A DNA stretch of 64,000 nucleotides from Chitinasiproducens palmae. Lineage in GTDB: Bacteria; Pseudomonadota; Gammaproteobacteria; Burkholderiales; Burkholderiaceae. The position numbers and the translations under genes are program-made. The notes under the pieces were generated by a model. The model was given only the letters and a program-made list of their open reading frames with translations, was not told where the DNA came from and searched no databases. The stretch is taken from the NCBI RefSeq assembly GCF_900095735.1, contig NZ_FNLO01000011.1:124001-188000 (forward strand). Direction: 5' to 3'. Positions 24,023-32,889 of the stretch are shown here, one piece after another (positions within the stretch are counted from its first letter, which is position 1; every line of letters begins with the position of its first letter).

Positions 24023-25792
24023 ATGGCCACGTCGCAATCGGTTGGCAGACTCGCGCCCATCGCGACCACCCCGCCTCCGATGTCTGCCCATCTCTCCCCC
24101 GTCAAGCCGCAGTCGTTGCTGCGGCGTTTCATGCCCTGGCAGGCCTCGACCACGCTCCGCTCGCCTGCGTCGCACCCGGCGGACCGCAACGGTACGCGCT
24201 CCGACGACAAGACCGCGCCGCGTCCGCGCGCGGTGCTTGGCCGCAGCCGCCGTCTGGGCGTGCGGGTCGGCATCGGCATGCTGTTCGTCTGCCTGTGCCA
24301 ACTGGGCTTCGGCCTCGCGGCGCTGTCGCACATGCGCGCGCTGGAAGCGGACAATCAGCGCCTGTATCGGGAAGATCTCCAGCAGGCTGCCGCGGCGGAA
24401 CGGGCCGGTGGCGACGTGGCGCGTCTGCGCAACGGCAAGCTGGCGCTGTTCGTCGCGAGCAGTGGACCGGAACGCGATGCGGCGCGGCAACTGATCGCGG
24501 CCAGCGTCGACAGCATCGCGCATGCCCTGGCCAAGGCGAACGGCGACCCGGCCGTGGCGCGCCGGGCGCAGCAGAGCCTGACGCAGGCACGTCGCCAGGT
24601 CGACGAGTTCGTTGCGCTGATGGTGAAGCAGTCGTTCGATCCGGTGATGTTCGACAGCGCCGTATCGGTGAACGGTCATTTCGTCGATACCGCTCTGGAC
24701 GGCCTTGGCGAGGCGATCGCCGCGCTGCGTCGCAGCCAGGACGCCGCGACCGAAGCACGGGCGGCGCGGGCGGCAACGGTGCGCGCCCGGACCCTCGGCG
24801 CGCTGGCGCTGCTGTTTGCCGCGACGCTCTGCGCGTCGCTGCTCGTCTGGTTCTACGTTGGCCGTACCCTGCGGCGGGAACTCGGCGGCGAGCCCCGCGA
24901 GGCGGCGCAGCTGGCCGCGCGTATCGCCGGCGGCGACCTGGCCGCCAGCACCGGCTCGCGCGCCGATTCGGCCAGCGTGTTCGGCGCGATCGCCCGGATG
25001 CGCGAGTCGCTCGTCCACCTCGTGGCCGACGTGCGCACCGGCGCGGACAGCATCGCGCTGGCGTCGCGGCAGATTGCCGACGACAACGAGGCGCTTGCCA
25101 CCCGCACGCGCGCCCAGGCCGCGTCGATCGCCGAGACCGCTGCCAATGCCTCGCGTCTGAGCGGCGCTGTCGAACACAACGCGGCGCACGCACGGCAGGC
25201 CAGCGAACTGGCGCGGGAGGCGGCGGCCGTCTGCGATAGCGGCGCACGACAGACCGAGGCAGTGGTTGCGACGATGCGCCGGCTGGCGAACGAGTCGCGC
25301 CGGATGGGCGAAATCGTTGCGGTGATCGACGGCATTGCGTTCCAGACCAACCTACTGGCGTTGAACGCGGCGGTCGAGGCGGCTCGGGCCGGTACGCAGG
25401 GTCGGGGTTTCGCCGTCGTTGCCGGCGAGGTGCGCGAGCTGGCGCGCCGCAGCGCGGAAGCGGCGCGCGACGTGAAGGCGCGCATCGACGGGTCGCTTGC
25501 CGGCGTGCAGACCAGCGAGCGCGCCGCGGAAGCCGCCGGCACCACGATGGCGGACGCGCGCGCGGCCAGCGAACGGGTCGCCGCCCTGCTGGCCGAAATC
25601 GAACAGGCCAGCGAGTCGCAACGCGTCGGCATTGCGCGCATCGACCAGGCAGTCGGCGACATCGACGCGATCACCCGAGACAACGCCGCGCGCGTGCTGG
25701 CGGCCCATGCCGCCTCCGACGCCCTCGCCGAACGTACGCGTGCGCTGCAACAGGCAGTGTCGGTGTTTCGGCTTGAGCGTCATGCCACCTGA
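24023..25792 (+). CDS. Methyl-accepting chemotaxis protein
   Basis: This chemoreceptor of about 589 residues has one membrane helix at about 78-100 ([20 protein letters not shown]), a helical periplasmic ligand domain of about 160 residues and a second helix at about 257-280. A HAMP region follows, then a cytoplasmic signalling domain whose hairpin tip reads [23 protein letters not shown]. No C-terminal CheR-tethering pentapeptide is present. The N-terminus is uncertain: ATGs at 24023 and 24080 both lack a clear ribosome site. The ligand is unknown. No chemotaxis gene lies nearby, so it is an orphan receptor feeding the main pathway. Confidence 0.9.
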   Translation: MATSQSVGRLAPIATTPPPMSAHLSPVKPQSLLRRFMPWQASTTLRSPASHPADRNGTRSDDKTAPRPRAVLGRSRRLGVRVGIGMLFVCLCQLGFGLAALSHMRALEADNQRLYREDLQQAAAAERAGGDVARLRNGKLALFVASSGPERDAARQLIAASVDSIAHALAKANGDPAVARRAQQSLTQARRQVDEFVALMVKQSFDPVMFDSAVSVNGHFVDTALDGLGEAIAALRRSQDAATEARAARAATVRARTLGALALLFAATLCASLLVWFYVGRTLRRELGGEPREAAQLAARIAGGDLAASTGSRADSASVFGAIARMRESLVHLVADVRTGADSIALASRQIADDNEALATRTRAQAASIAETAANASRLSGAVEHNAAHARQASELAREAAAVCDSGARQTEAVVATMRRLANESRRMGEIVAVIDGIAFQTNLLALNAAVEAARAGTQGRGFAVVAGEVRELARRSAEAARDVKARIDGSLAGVQTSERAAEAAGTTMADARAASERVAALLAEIEQASESQRVGIARIDQAVGDIDAITRDNAARVLAAHAASDALAERTRALQQAVSVFRLERHAT

Positions 25793-25858
25793 CGCGTAGG
25801 CGAGGGTAAACCCTCGGCGGACGTGGTGCGCCCAAAGTTGTATGATGAGCGGACAACG

Positions 25859-25873
25859 ACTTGTATGACAAGT
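25859..25873. promoter_or_regulatory. GntR/FadR-type operator of the threonate operon
   Basis: ACTTGT-ATG-ACAAGT contains TTGTATGACAA, an exact match to the FadR-subfamily pattern TNGTNNNACNA. It lies two bases before the gntR start codon. A half-site with the same TTGTATGA lies 22 bases upstream (25839-25846), on the same helix face. The regulator gene directly following is of the family that binds such sites. Confidence 0.7.
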
Positions 25874-25875
25874 TA

Positions 25876-26601
25876 ATGTTCGAACGCGTACCTACCCGGG
25901 CGCTCAGCGACACGGTCGCCGAGCAGCTCCTCAAACAAATCGAAGCCGGCACTTTCGCCCGCGACACCAAGCTGCCAACCGAAGCCTCGCTGTCCCAGCA
26001 GTTCGGCGTCAGCCGGACGGTCGTGCGCGAGGCCATCGCGCGCCTCAAACACGATGGCGTCGTCGAACCACGGCAGGGCAGTGGCGTGTTCGTGCGCTTG
26101 CCGAACGGGCTCAAGCCGCTGCGGCTGGACGTGGCCTCGCTCAGCGACCTGCAATCCGTGCTTCATATCGTCGACGTACGGCGCGCGCTGGAATCGGAGG
26201 TGGCCGCGCAGGCGGCCGAACGGCGCAGCGACGAGGCGATGGCCCGCATCGATGCGGCGCTGGCACAGATCGACGCGGACGTCGCGAACGGTGACAGCGG
26301 TCACAACGGGGTGAAGGCGGACATCGCATTCCATCGCACGATCGCCGAGGCCACCGGCAACCCGTTCTTTCTCAGCACGCTTGCGTTTCTGGGACAGTAC
26401 CTGGAGACCGGCATGCACGTGACGCGCAGCAACGAGTCGCGCCATGCCGAGTTCGCGCGTCAGGTGCGGGAAGAACATGCGGCCATTGCCGCGGCGATCC
26501 GCGCGCGCGATCCGCAGGCCGCGCACGACGCGGCGCGCAATCACATGGTCAATGCGGCGCGCCGGTTGAGCGCGGGCGCTGCGACTTCCGTCAGCCAATG
26601 A
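25876..26601 (+). CDS. GntR/FadR-family regulator of threonate/erythronate use
   Basis: This 241-residue regulator has an N-terminal winged HTH (RALSDTVAEQLLKQIEAG, LPTEASLSQQFGVSRTVVREAIARLKHDG) and an FCD effector domain. Metal-binding residues of the FCD domain are seen in the D..FH segment ADIAFHRTIAE and in REEHAAIAAAI and AARNHM. I use the ATG at 25876; a TTG at 25861 falls inside the operator. It lies 44 bases before ltnD in the same direction and is likely its first operon gene. It probably represses the operon and is released by a tetronate or its phosphate. Confidence 0.9.
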   Translation: MFERVPTRALSDTVAEQLLKQIEAGTFARDTKLPTEASLSQQFGVSRTVVREAIARLKHDGVVEPRQGSGVFVRLPNGLKPLRLDVASLSDLQSVLHIVDVRRALESEVAAQAAERRSDEAMARIDAALAQIDADVANGDSGHNGVKADIAFHRTIAEATGNPFFLSTLAFLGQYLETGMHVTRSNESRHAEFARQVREEHAAIAAAIRARDPQAAHDAARNHMVNAARRLSAGAATSVSQ

Positions 26602-26645
26602 ACGCCGGCCGCGTTGTCACGCCGGCGCACGCCCAGGAGACAGCC

Positions 26646-27539
26646 ATGTCCGCAACCGTTGGTGTGATCGGCCTGGGCGCGATGGGCTACGGCGTGGCGC
26701 AGTCGCTGCTGCGCGCCGGTTTCGACGTGCACGCCTGCGACCTGCGCGCCGACGTGCTCGAGCGTTTCGCGAAAGAAGGCGGTCGTCCCGCGCCGGATCC
26801 GGCCGCGCTGGCCGCCGTGTGCAAGGTGGTGATCACGCTGGTGGTCAACGCGGACCAGACCGACGCCGTGCTGTTCGGCGATCGCGGCGCGGTGCCGGCG
26901 CTCGCGCCGGACAGCCTGGTCATCGCCTGCGCGACGGTCGCGCCAGCCTATGCGAGTTCGCTCGGCGCGCGCTTGGCGGAGCGGGGCATCCACCTGCTCG
27001 ACGCGCCGGTCTCCGGTGGCGCGGCCCGCGCCGCATCGGGCGAGATGACGATGATGACCTCGGGACCCGCCGCAGCCTATGCGCTGGCCGAGGACGTTCT
27101 GGCCGCGATGGCTGGCAAGGTCTACCGCCTGGGTGCCGAACACGGTGCCGGCTCCAAGGTGAAGATCATCAACCAGTTGCTGGCCGGCGTGCACATTGCC
27201 GCCTCGGCCGAGGCGATGGCGCTCGGCCTGCGCGAAGGCGTCGATCCGGCCGCGCTCTACGAAGTGATCACGCACAGCGCGGGCAATTCGTGGATGTTCG
27301 AGAACCGGGTGCCGCACATCCTGAAAGGCGACTACACGCCGCTGTCCGCTGTCGACATCTTCGTCAAGGACCTTGGACTGGTGCTCGATACCGCGCGCGG
27401 CAGCCGCTTCCCGTTGCCGCTTTCCGCGGCCGCGCACCAGATGTTCATGATGGCCTCGACCGCCGGGCACGGCGGCGAGGACGACGCCGCCGTCATCAAG
27501 ATTTTTCCTGGCGTGACCTTGCCCGGCAGCGCCTCCTGA
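26646..27539 (+). CDS. ltnD: L-threonate dehydrogenase
   Basis: This 297-residue β-hydroxyacid dehydrogenase starts with the NAD motif VGVIGLGAMGYG. It shows the substrate motif DAPVSGGAARAASGEMTMM and the catalytic lysine segment GAGSKVKIINQLL. AGGAGA precedes the ATG. In the described pathway LtnD oxidises L-threonate at C2 to 2-oxo-tetronate, which OtnI then isomerises. The genes for the whole pathway follow directly, which makes the assignment strong even though family members with other substrates (3-hydroxyisobutyrate, tartronate semialdehyde) look similar. Confidence 0.92.
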   Translation: MSATVGVIGLGAMGYGVAQSLLRAGFDVHACDLRADVLERFAKEGGRPAPDPAALAAVCKVVITLVVNADQTDAVLFGDRGAVPALAPDSLVIACATVAPAYASSLGARLAERGIHLLDAPVSGGAARAASGEMTMMTSGPAAAYALAEDVLAAMAGKVYRLGAEHGAGSKVKIINQLLAGVHIAASAEAMALGLREGVDPAALYEVITHSAGNSWMFENRVPHILKGDYTPLSAVDIFVKDLGLVLDTARGSRFPLPLSAAAHQMFMMASTAGHGGEDDAAVIKIFPGVTLPGSAS

Positions 27540-27558
27540 TCCTTCCCGCTCGTTAGAC

Positions 27559-28842
27559 ATGACCTCTTCCTCGACCCCCTTGCTCGGCGTGATTGCCGAC
27601 GATTCCACCGGCGCCACCGACCTTGCCAACACGCTCGTGCGCGGCGGCATGCGTACCGTGCAGATGATCGGCGTGCCGACCGGCGCGGCCGCGGCCGAAG
27701 CGGACGCGATCGTCGTTGCGCTGAAGTCGCGCACCAATCCGGCCGGCGAAGCAATCGAGCAGTCGCTGCAGGCGTTGCGCTGGCTGAAGGCGCAGGGTTG
27801 CCGGCAGTTCTTTTTCAAATACTGCTCGACGTTCGATTCAACCGCCGACGGCAACATCGGCCCGGTAGCCGAGGCCCTGCTCGACGAACTCGGCAGCGAT
27901 TTCGCGATCGCCTGTCCTGCCTTCCCGGAAAACGGCCGGACCCTGTGCCGCGGGTATCTATTTGTCGGCGACGTCCTGCTCAACGAATCGGGCATGGAGA
28001 ACCATCCGCTCACGCCGATGCGCGACCCCAACCTGGTGCGCGTGCTGCAAAGCCAGAGCAAGAGCAAGGTCGGCCTGGTGCGCTATGACGCGGTGGCGAA
28101 GGGCGCCGACGGCGTGCGCACGGCCATCGCGGCGCTGCGCGCCGACGGCGTGCGTCTCGCGATCGCGGACGCGCTGTCGGACACCGATCTGCGCGTGCTT
28201 GGCGAAGCCAACGCCGACGCCGTGCTGATCACCGGCGGCTCCGGCGTCGCGCTCGGCCTGCCGGAAAACTTCCGCAAGGCCGGCCTGCTCGGCGCAGCCA
28301 GCGAGGCGGCGGTGTTGCCGCGCGTCGAAGGCCCCGGCGTGGTGTTGGCCGGCAGCGTGTCGAAGGCCACCAACGGACAGGTCGCGCACTGGCGCGAACG
28401 TCACCCGGCGCTGCGCATCGATCCGCTCGCGCTGGCGCGCGGCGAACCGGTCGTGCAGCAGGCGATCGACTTTGCATTGTCGGCCGGCGAACCGGTGCTG
28501 ATCTATGCGACCGCCGCGCCCGACGAAGTCAAGGCGGTGCAGCAATCGCTCGGCGCGAACGAAGCAGGTCATCTGGTCGAGAAGGCGCTGGGCGAGATCG
28601 CGCGCACGCTGCACGCGAAGGGCGTGCGCCGCTTCGTGGTGGCCGGCGGCGAGACCTCCGGCGCGGTGGTGCAGGCGCTCGGCGTGACGGCGCTGCGGAT
28701 CGGCGCGCAGATCGATCCGGGCGTGCCGGCCACGGTGACCGTCGCCGACGAGCCGGTCGCGCTCGCGCTCAAATCGGGCAACTTCGGCGGCGTCGATTTC
28801 TTCGAAAAGGCGCTGGCCCAGATCGGCGGAGCGGCACGATGA
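27559..28842 (+). CDS. otnK: 3-oxo-tetronate kinase
   Basis: This 427-residue four-carbon acid sugar kinase has the N-terminal signature ADDSTGATDLANTLV (residues 13-27), FKYCSTFDSTADGNIGP, the central CPAFPENGRT and the C-terminal nucleotide site FVVAGGETSGAVVQALG. It phosphorylates 3-oxo-tetronate (from D-erythronate by DenD, or from L-threonate through OtnI) at the 4-position. Its stop overlaps the otnC start (ATGA). It is paralogous to the kinase at 1434-2744, but that copy has a different motif (VVPIVGGQP) in the substrate half. Confidence 0.93.
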   Translation: MTSSSTPLLGVIADDSTGATDLANTLVRGGMRTVQMIGVPTGAAAAEADAIVVALKSRTNPAGEAIEQSLQALRWLKAQGCRQFFFKYCSTFDSTADGNIGPVAEALLDELGSDFAIACPAFPENGRTLCRGYLFVGDVLLNESGMENHPLTPMRDPNLVRVLQSQSKSKVGLVRYDAVAKGADGVRTAIAALRADGVRLAIADALSDTDLRVLGEANADAVLITGGSGVALGLPENFRKAGLLGAASEAAVLPRVEGPGVVLAGSVSKATNGQVAHWRERHPALRIDPLALARGEPVVQQAIDFALSAGEPVLIYATAAPDEVKAVQQSLGANEAGHLVEKALGEIARTLHAKGVRRFVVAGGETSGAVVQALGVTALRIGAQIDPGVPATVTVADEPVALALKSGNFGGVDFFEKALAQIGGAAR

Positions 28843-29483
28843 GCGGCAGCGTCGAAAGCAAGGCCCGCGAGGAAATCTGCACGGTCGGCGCAAGCCTCTA
28901 TGCGCGCGGCTACACGGTCGGTTCGGCGGGCAACATCAGCGCGCGTCTCGATGACGGCTGGCTGATCACACCCACCGACGCGTGCCTGGGCCGCCTGGAC
29001 CCCGCCGACATCTCGAAGGTGGACAGCGGCGGCAACTGGGTGGCGGGCGCCAAGCCGTCGAAGACGCTGTCGGTGCATCGGCGCGTATATGCGCGCAATC
29101 CGGAAGTGAATGGCGTGGTGCACACGCATTCGACCCACCTGGTTGCGCTGACGCTGGCCGGTGTGTGGCGGCCGGACGACGTGCTGCCGCCGATCACGCC
29201 GTACTACGTGATGAAGGTCGGTCACATTCCGCTGATCCCGTACCACCGTCCGGGCGACGACCGGGTCGCCGAGCGCGTCGAGGCGCTCGCCGCGCAGGTG
29301 CGCGGCGTGCTCGTCGAACGGCTCGGCCCGATCGTCTGGGAAAGCTCGGTGTCGCGCGCGGCCTGGGCGTTGGAGGAGCTGGAAGAAACGGCAAAGCTCT
29401 GGCTGTCGAGCCAGCCGAAACCCGCGCCGCTGGACGAAACGCAACTGGACGAGTTGCGCGAGACCTTCAACGCGCGGTGGTGA
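28839..29483 (+). CDS. otnC: 3-oxo-tetronate 4-phosphate decarboxylase
   Basis: This 214-residue class II aldolase-like protein has GSAGNISARL, the lysine/serine region KPSKTLSVHRRVY and the zinc motif HTHSTH at about residues 88-93. It would decarboxylate 3-oxo-tetronate-4-phosphate to dihydroxyacetone phosphate. A notable change is that the second metal-ligand region, NHG in well-known class II aldolases, here reads VERLGPIVWES, so the usual third histidine is missing. The reading frame is intact and the C-terminal ALEELEETAKLW is typical of the OtnC group, so this may be a subfamily trait rather than damage. It is translationally coupled to otnK. Confidence 0.88.
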   Translation: MSGSVESKAREEICTVGASLYARGYTVGSAGNISARLDDGWLITPTDACLGRLDPADISKVDSGGNWVAGAKPSKTLSVHRRVYARNPEVNGVVHTHSTHLVALTLAGVWRPDDVLPPITPYYVMKVGHIPLIPYHRPGDDRVAERVEALAAQVRGVLVERLGPIVWESSVSRAAWALEELEETAKLWLSSQPKPAPLDETQLDELRETFNARW

Positions 29484-29637
29484 CACCGGCGCCGCTAGCC
29501 TGGCGGCCGTCGTTCACTGTTGCAAGGCCACGCGGTGCGCCTGCCTCCGAGCCGTGCCGCGCGCGCCGCCACTTTTGACCGGATTCGCTTTGCACGGTGC
29601 GGCGTCGCCGCCCACACACTCATAAAGGAGACAGAGC

Positions 29638-30447
29638 ATGCCGCGTTTCGCCGCCAACCTCTCGATGATGTACAACGAGCATCCCTTCCTCGATCGCTTC
29701 GCCGCTGCCGCGCGCGACGGCTTCAAGGGGGTGGAATTCCTGTTCCCCTACGACTTCGAGGCGAAGGAACTGAAACGCCGCCTGGACGACAACGGCCTGA
29801 CGCAGGCGCTGTTCAATGCGCCGCCCGGCGACTGGGCGGGCGGCGAGCGCGGCCTCGCCTCGCTGCCGGGCCGGGAAGCAGAATTTCGCGACGGCATCGC
29901 GCGGGCGCTCGACTATGCGTCGGTGCTCGGCAACCGGAAGATCCACGTGATGGCGGGCATGTTCGGCCAGTCCGACGACGCCGAACGGCGCGCGCGGCAT
30001 CGTGCCGTGTATCTCGACAATCTGCGCTGGGCAGCCGCGCAGGCGGCGGCACACGGCATCATGCTGGTGATCGAGCCGATCAACCAGCGTGACATGCCAG
30101 GCTTCTTCATCAGCCGGCAGGACGAGGGACAGGCCGTGTGCGCCGAAGTCGGGGCGCCGAACCTGAAAGTGCAGTTCGACTGCTATCACTGTCAGATTGT
30201 CGAGGGCGATGTTGCGAGCAAGCTGCGCCGCGACATCGCCGGCGTCGGTCACATCCAGATCGCGGGCGTGCCGGAACGCCATGAGCCGGATGTCGGCGAG
30301 CTGAACTATCCTTATCTGTTCGACCTGATCGACATGCTCGGCTACGACGGTTGGATCGGCTGTGAATATCGTCCGCGCGCCGGCACCAGCGAAGGTCTCG
30401 GCTGGCTGCATAGCTGTTTGGGACGTCAGGGCGGCCAGTCGGCCTGA
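29638..30447 (+). CDS. otnI: 2-oxo-tetronate isomerase (hydroxypyruvate isomerase family)
   Basis: This 269-residue TIM-barrel protein of the Hyi/OtnI family starts [19 protein letters not shown]. It has [26 protein letters not shown] (metal glutamate), [24 protein letters not shown] and [13 protein letters not shown], which together carry the expected metal-binding Glu/Asp/His residues. AAGGAGA precedes the ATG. It would convert 2-oxo-tetronate to 3-oxo-tetronate. It lies 154 bases after otnC; that gap holds nothing clear beyond the ribosome site. Confidence 0.92.
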   Translation: MPRFAANLSMMYNEHPFLDRFAAAARDGFKGVEFLFPYDFEAKELKRRLDDNGLTQALFNAPPGDWAGGERGLASLPGREAEFRDGIARALDYASVLGNRKIHVMAGMFGQSDDAERRARHRAVYLDNLRWAAAQAAAHGIMLVIEPINQRDMPGFFISRQDEGQAVCAEVGAPNLKVQFDCYHCQIVEGDVASKLRRDIAGVGHIQIAGVPERHEPDVGELNYPYLFDLIDMLGYDGWIGCEYRPRAGTSEGLGWLHSCLGRQGGQSA

Positions 30448-30498
30448 CGCGCGGCGCCGCGCACCGCGGCGCATCCGTACCAGCGGCAAGGGACGTCG

Positions 30499-31488
30499 AT
30501 GAAGATTCTGATCACCGGCGGGGCAGGGTTCCTGGGCGCGCGTCTCGCGCGCGCCTTGCTGGATTGCGGCCGTTTGTCCGTCAATGGCAGGCCGGCCGAG
30601 CCGGTCGAGCAGATCGTGCTGCTCGACGTCGCCGCACCAGCTGTCCTGCCCGTCCAACCCGCCACGGACCAGCCACGCATCGTACATCTGACTGGCGACC
30701 TGTCCGAGGCCGCGCTGCTGGCACGGGCGATCGACGCTGACACGACGCTCGTGTGCCATCTCGCCGCCGTCGTCAGCGGTCAGGCGGAGGCGGATTTCCC
30801 GCTTGGCATGCGCATCAATCTGGATGCGACGCGGGCCTTGCTCGACCGTTGCCATGCAGTCGGCCATCGGCCGACGGTGCTCTTCACGAGTTCGGTCGCC
30901 GTGTTCGGCGGCGCGCTGCCGCCGGTCGTTGGCGACGACACCGCGGTGTCGCCGCGCTCGTCATACGGCACGCAGAAGGCGATTGCCGAGCTGCTGCTTG
31001 CGGATTACACCCGGCGCGGTTTCATCGACGGACGCGTGCTGCGGCTGCCGACCATCAGCATCCGGCCAGGCCGGCCGAACGCCGCCGCTTCCTCATTTGC
31101 CAGTGGCATCATCCGTGAACCTTTGGCAGGCTTGCCGGCGGTCTGTCCGGTTGCGCCGGATCTGCCGCTCTGGCTGTCGTCGCCAGACGCGGCCACGCGC
31201 AACCTGCTGCGCGGTTGCGCGTTGGCGCAGCACGCGCTTGAGGATTGGCCAGTCCTGAATCTGCCGGGTCTGTCGACAACGGCTGCGGCGATGGTCGAGG
31301 CGCTGCGGCGCGTAGCCGGCGACGAGGCGGCCGGGCGAGTGCGTTTCGAACGCGATCCGCAAATCGAGGCGATCGTCGGCAGCTGGCCCGCGGCGTGGGA
31401 CGATGCGCGCGCCAGACGACTGGGGTTCGTCGGGGACCGCGACTTCGATGCGGTAATCATGCAATTTCTCCATCCCGAAATGCATTGA
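30499..31488 (+). CDS. denD: D-erythronate dehydrogenase
   Basis: This 329-residue extended SDR (NAD-dependent epimerase/dehydratase fold) has the cofactor motif ITGGAGFLGARLA, VCHLAAVVSGQAEADF, the catalytic YGTQK with the upstream serine of FTSSVAVFGG, and RLPTISIRPGRPN. These segments are characteristic of DenD. It oxidises D-erythronate to 3-oxo-tetronate, the OtnK substrate, so the operon can use both D-erythronate and L-threonate. It is the last gene of the cluster. No strong terminator follows immediately. Confidence 0.92.
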   Translation: MKILITGGAGFLGARLARALLDCGRLSVNGRPAEPVEQIVLLDVAAPAVLPVQPATDQPRIVHLTGDLSEAALLARAIDADTTLVCHLAAVVSGQAEADFPLGMRINLDATRALLDRCHAVGHRPTVLFTSSVAVFGGALPPVVGDDTAVSPRSSYGTQKAIAELLLADYTRRGFIDGRVLRLPTISIRPGRPNAAASSFASGIIREPLAGLPAVCPVAPDLPLWLSSPDAATRNLLRGCALAQHALEDWPVLNLPGLSTTAAAMVEALRRVAGDEAAGRVRFERDPQIEAIVGSWPAAWDDARARRLGFVGDRDFDAVIMQFLHPEMH

Positions 31489-31652
31489 CCTCGACACGGC
31501 CTGCGTACGGGCAAAGCGTGTATGCCGACCGCCTGATGCGGTGGGCGTCGCCTCGTCGAGCGTGACGCAGCCGTCATGGACCGCCAATCCGTTGCAGTGC
31601 AGTGCATCCGATATCTCTCGATTGTTGCGCTTCTTTCGAAGTGCGTCGAACC

Positions 31653-31688
31653 GCTTCGGCCCTTGCTTCGGCCCTTGCTTCGGCCCTT
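31653..31688. repeat. Three tandem 12-base repeats
   Basis: GCTTCGGCCCTT is repeated three times without a mismatch between denD and the GMC dehydrogenase operon. Similar short tandem arrays occur in other gaps of this window. Confidence 0.85.
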
Positions 31689-31792
31689 CGCTCGGGCGCT
31701 GCGACGTGCCGATACGCCGCTTGACTCTGTCGATCCGCGCTCGCGCCTTGTCATGTTGTCGGGGAACAATGGTCAGCGGTCCGTCTTGCACG

Positions 31793-31816
31793 GTTTTGTG
31801 CGCCAGCGCACAAAAC
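31793..31816. promoter_or_regulatory. 24-base dyad upstream of the GMC dehydrogenase operon
   Basis: Eleven-base arms GTTTTGTGCGC and GCGCACAAAAC flank CA. It lies 305 bases after denD and 315 bases before the dehydrogenase operon. The symmetry and near-absent loop suggest a protein-binding site (TetR or MarR size) more than a terminator, but no regulator gene is adjacent. Confidence 0.5.
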
Positions 31817-32130
31817 TGCATTGACGCGAGGTCGGAACGTTCGTTGCTTTAGTTGTAAGCAATTTTTACGGGTGTACGGATCGCTCGACCGGATCGGATC
31901 GGCAATCCGCCGGTGCCTGCCTGCCGGCCTGCCGGTCGACGGCGCGATTGACGTATTTGCGCGGTACGTCGACCGGTGCGGCATGCCAGGCCGACACCCC
32001 GCATCGACGGTTCGTGCTGCACGATGTACGGCATTGTTGTCATTCATGCACGGTGGCAGTTCGCGGATCGACGGGGCGTCGATGCCGGCCGTGCTGTCGC
32101 ACGTGTATCAAGAACGACTAGAGGGTCCCC

Positions 32131-32829
32131 ATGAAGAAGATCGGCATCTCGCCGTCGCGGCGGCTATTTCTGCGGCAGGCGCTGGGCGCCGCGCCGGCCG
32201 CGGTGGTGGCCGGCAGTGGCGCGATCGGCTTGCAGGCCGCGGCGGCCGCTGACGCTGGCAAGACCTACACGCCACGCTACTTCACCGGCGACGAATGGAC
32301 GTTGCTGAATGCCTTGGTCGACCGGCTGATTCCGCCGGACGACGTCGGCCCTGGCGCGGTCGAAGCAGGCGTGCCGGAGTTCATCGACAGACAGATGGAC
32401 ACGCCTTACGGACATGGCGCGCTCTGGTACATGCATGGCCCATTCGACGAGTCGGCGTCCGACCTGTTCGGCTATCAGCTCTCGCTGAGCCCGCGCGATC
32501 TTTACCGCAACGCCTTGCCGGGCCTGGCCGACGCGGTGCGCAAGCAGTACAACAAGGCGTATCACGATCTGGATGCCGCACAGAAGGACGAAGTGCTGCA
32601 CCAGTTGGAGCAGGGCAAGTTCGCGATCGGCCGCGTCCCCGCAGGGGCCTTCTTCGGCCAGTTGTTGCAGAACACGCGGGAAGGCTATTTCTGCGATCCG
32701 GTGCATGGCGGCAACAAGGCGATGGCTGCGTGGAAGATGATCGGCTTCCCCGGTGCGCGCGGCGACTACCTCGATTGGGTCGAACAATACGGCCGCAACT
32801 ATCCGCTCGGTCCGGTTTCGCTGGGCTGA
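32131..32829 (+). CDS. Gluconate 2-dehydrogenase subunit 3 family protein (small subunit)
   Basis: This 232-residue protein has a twin-arginine leader (SRRLFLRQALGAAPAAVV, cleavage near AAA at about 38). The helical domain TLLNALVDRLIPPDDVGPGAVEAGVPEFIDRQMD is typical of the gluconate 2-dehydrogenase subunit 3 family. The subunit escorts the FAD-containing catalytic subunit through the Tat system and is part of the periplasmic complex. GAGGG precedes the ATG. It is the first gene of a three-gene operon with the flavoprotein and a triheme cytochrome c. Confidence 0.92.
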   Translation: MKKIGISPSRRLFLRQALGAAPAAVVAGSGAIGLQAAAAADAGKTYTPRYFTGDEWTLLNALVDRLIPPDDVGPGAVEAGVPEFIDRQMDTPYGHGALWYMHGPFDESASDLFGYQLSLSPRDLYRNALPGLADAVRKQYNKAYHDLDAAQKDEVLHQLEQGKFAIGRVPAGAFFGQLLQNTREGYFCDPVHGGNKAMAAWKMIGFPGARGDYLDWVEQYGRNYPLGPVSLG

Positions 32830-32889
32830 CGGGCCGACGTCGACCTCGGCACCACATACCTCTCGATACGTTCTCTGCTAGGAAGCGCA

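Larger units (their letters stand above)
31489..32130. other. 642-base intergenic region with repeats and a strong dyad
   Basis: No supported gene. It contains three 12-base tandem repeats (31653-31688), a 24-base dyad (31793-31816) and an AT-richer stretch at 31840-31875 that probably holds the promoter of the following dehydrogenase operon. The open frames seen here follow the repeat and have no ribosome sites. Confidence 0.6.

Noticed and set aside
31844-31867. TTGCTT/AAGCAA stem followed by TTTTT as a terminator of the denD operon
   Set aside because: The six-base AT-rich stem is too weak and lies 350 bases after denD. It may be part of the next promoter instead.
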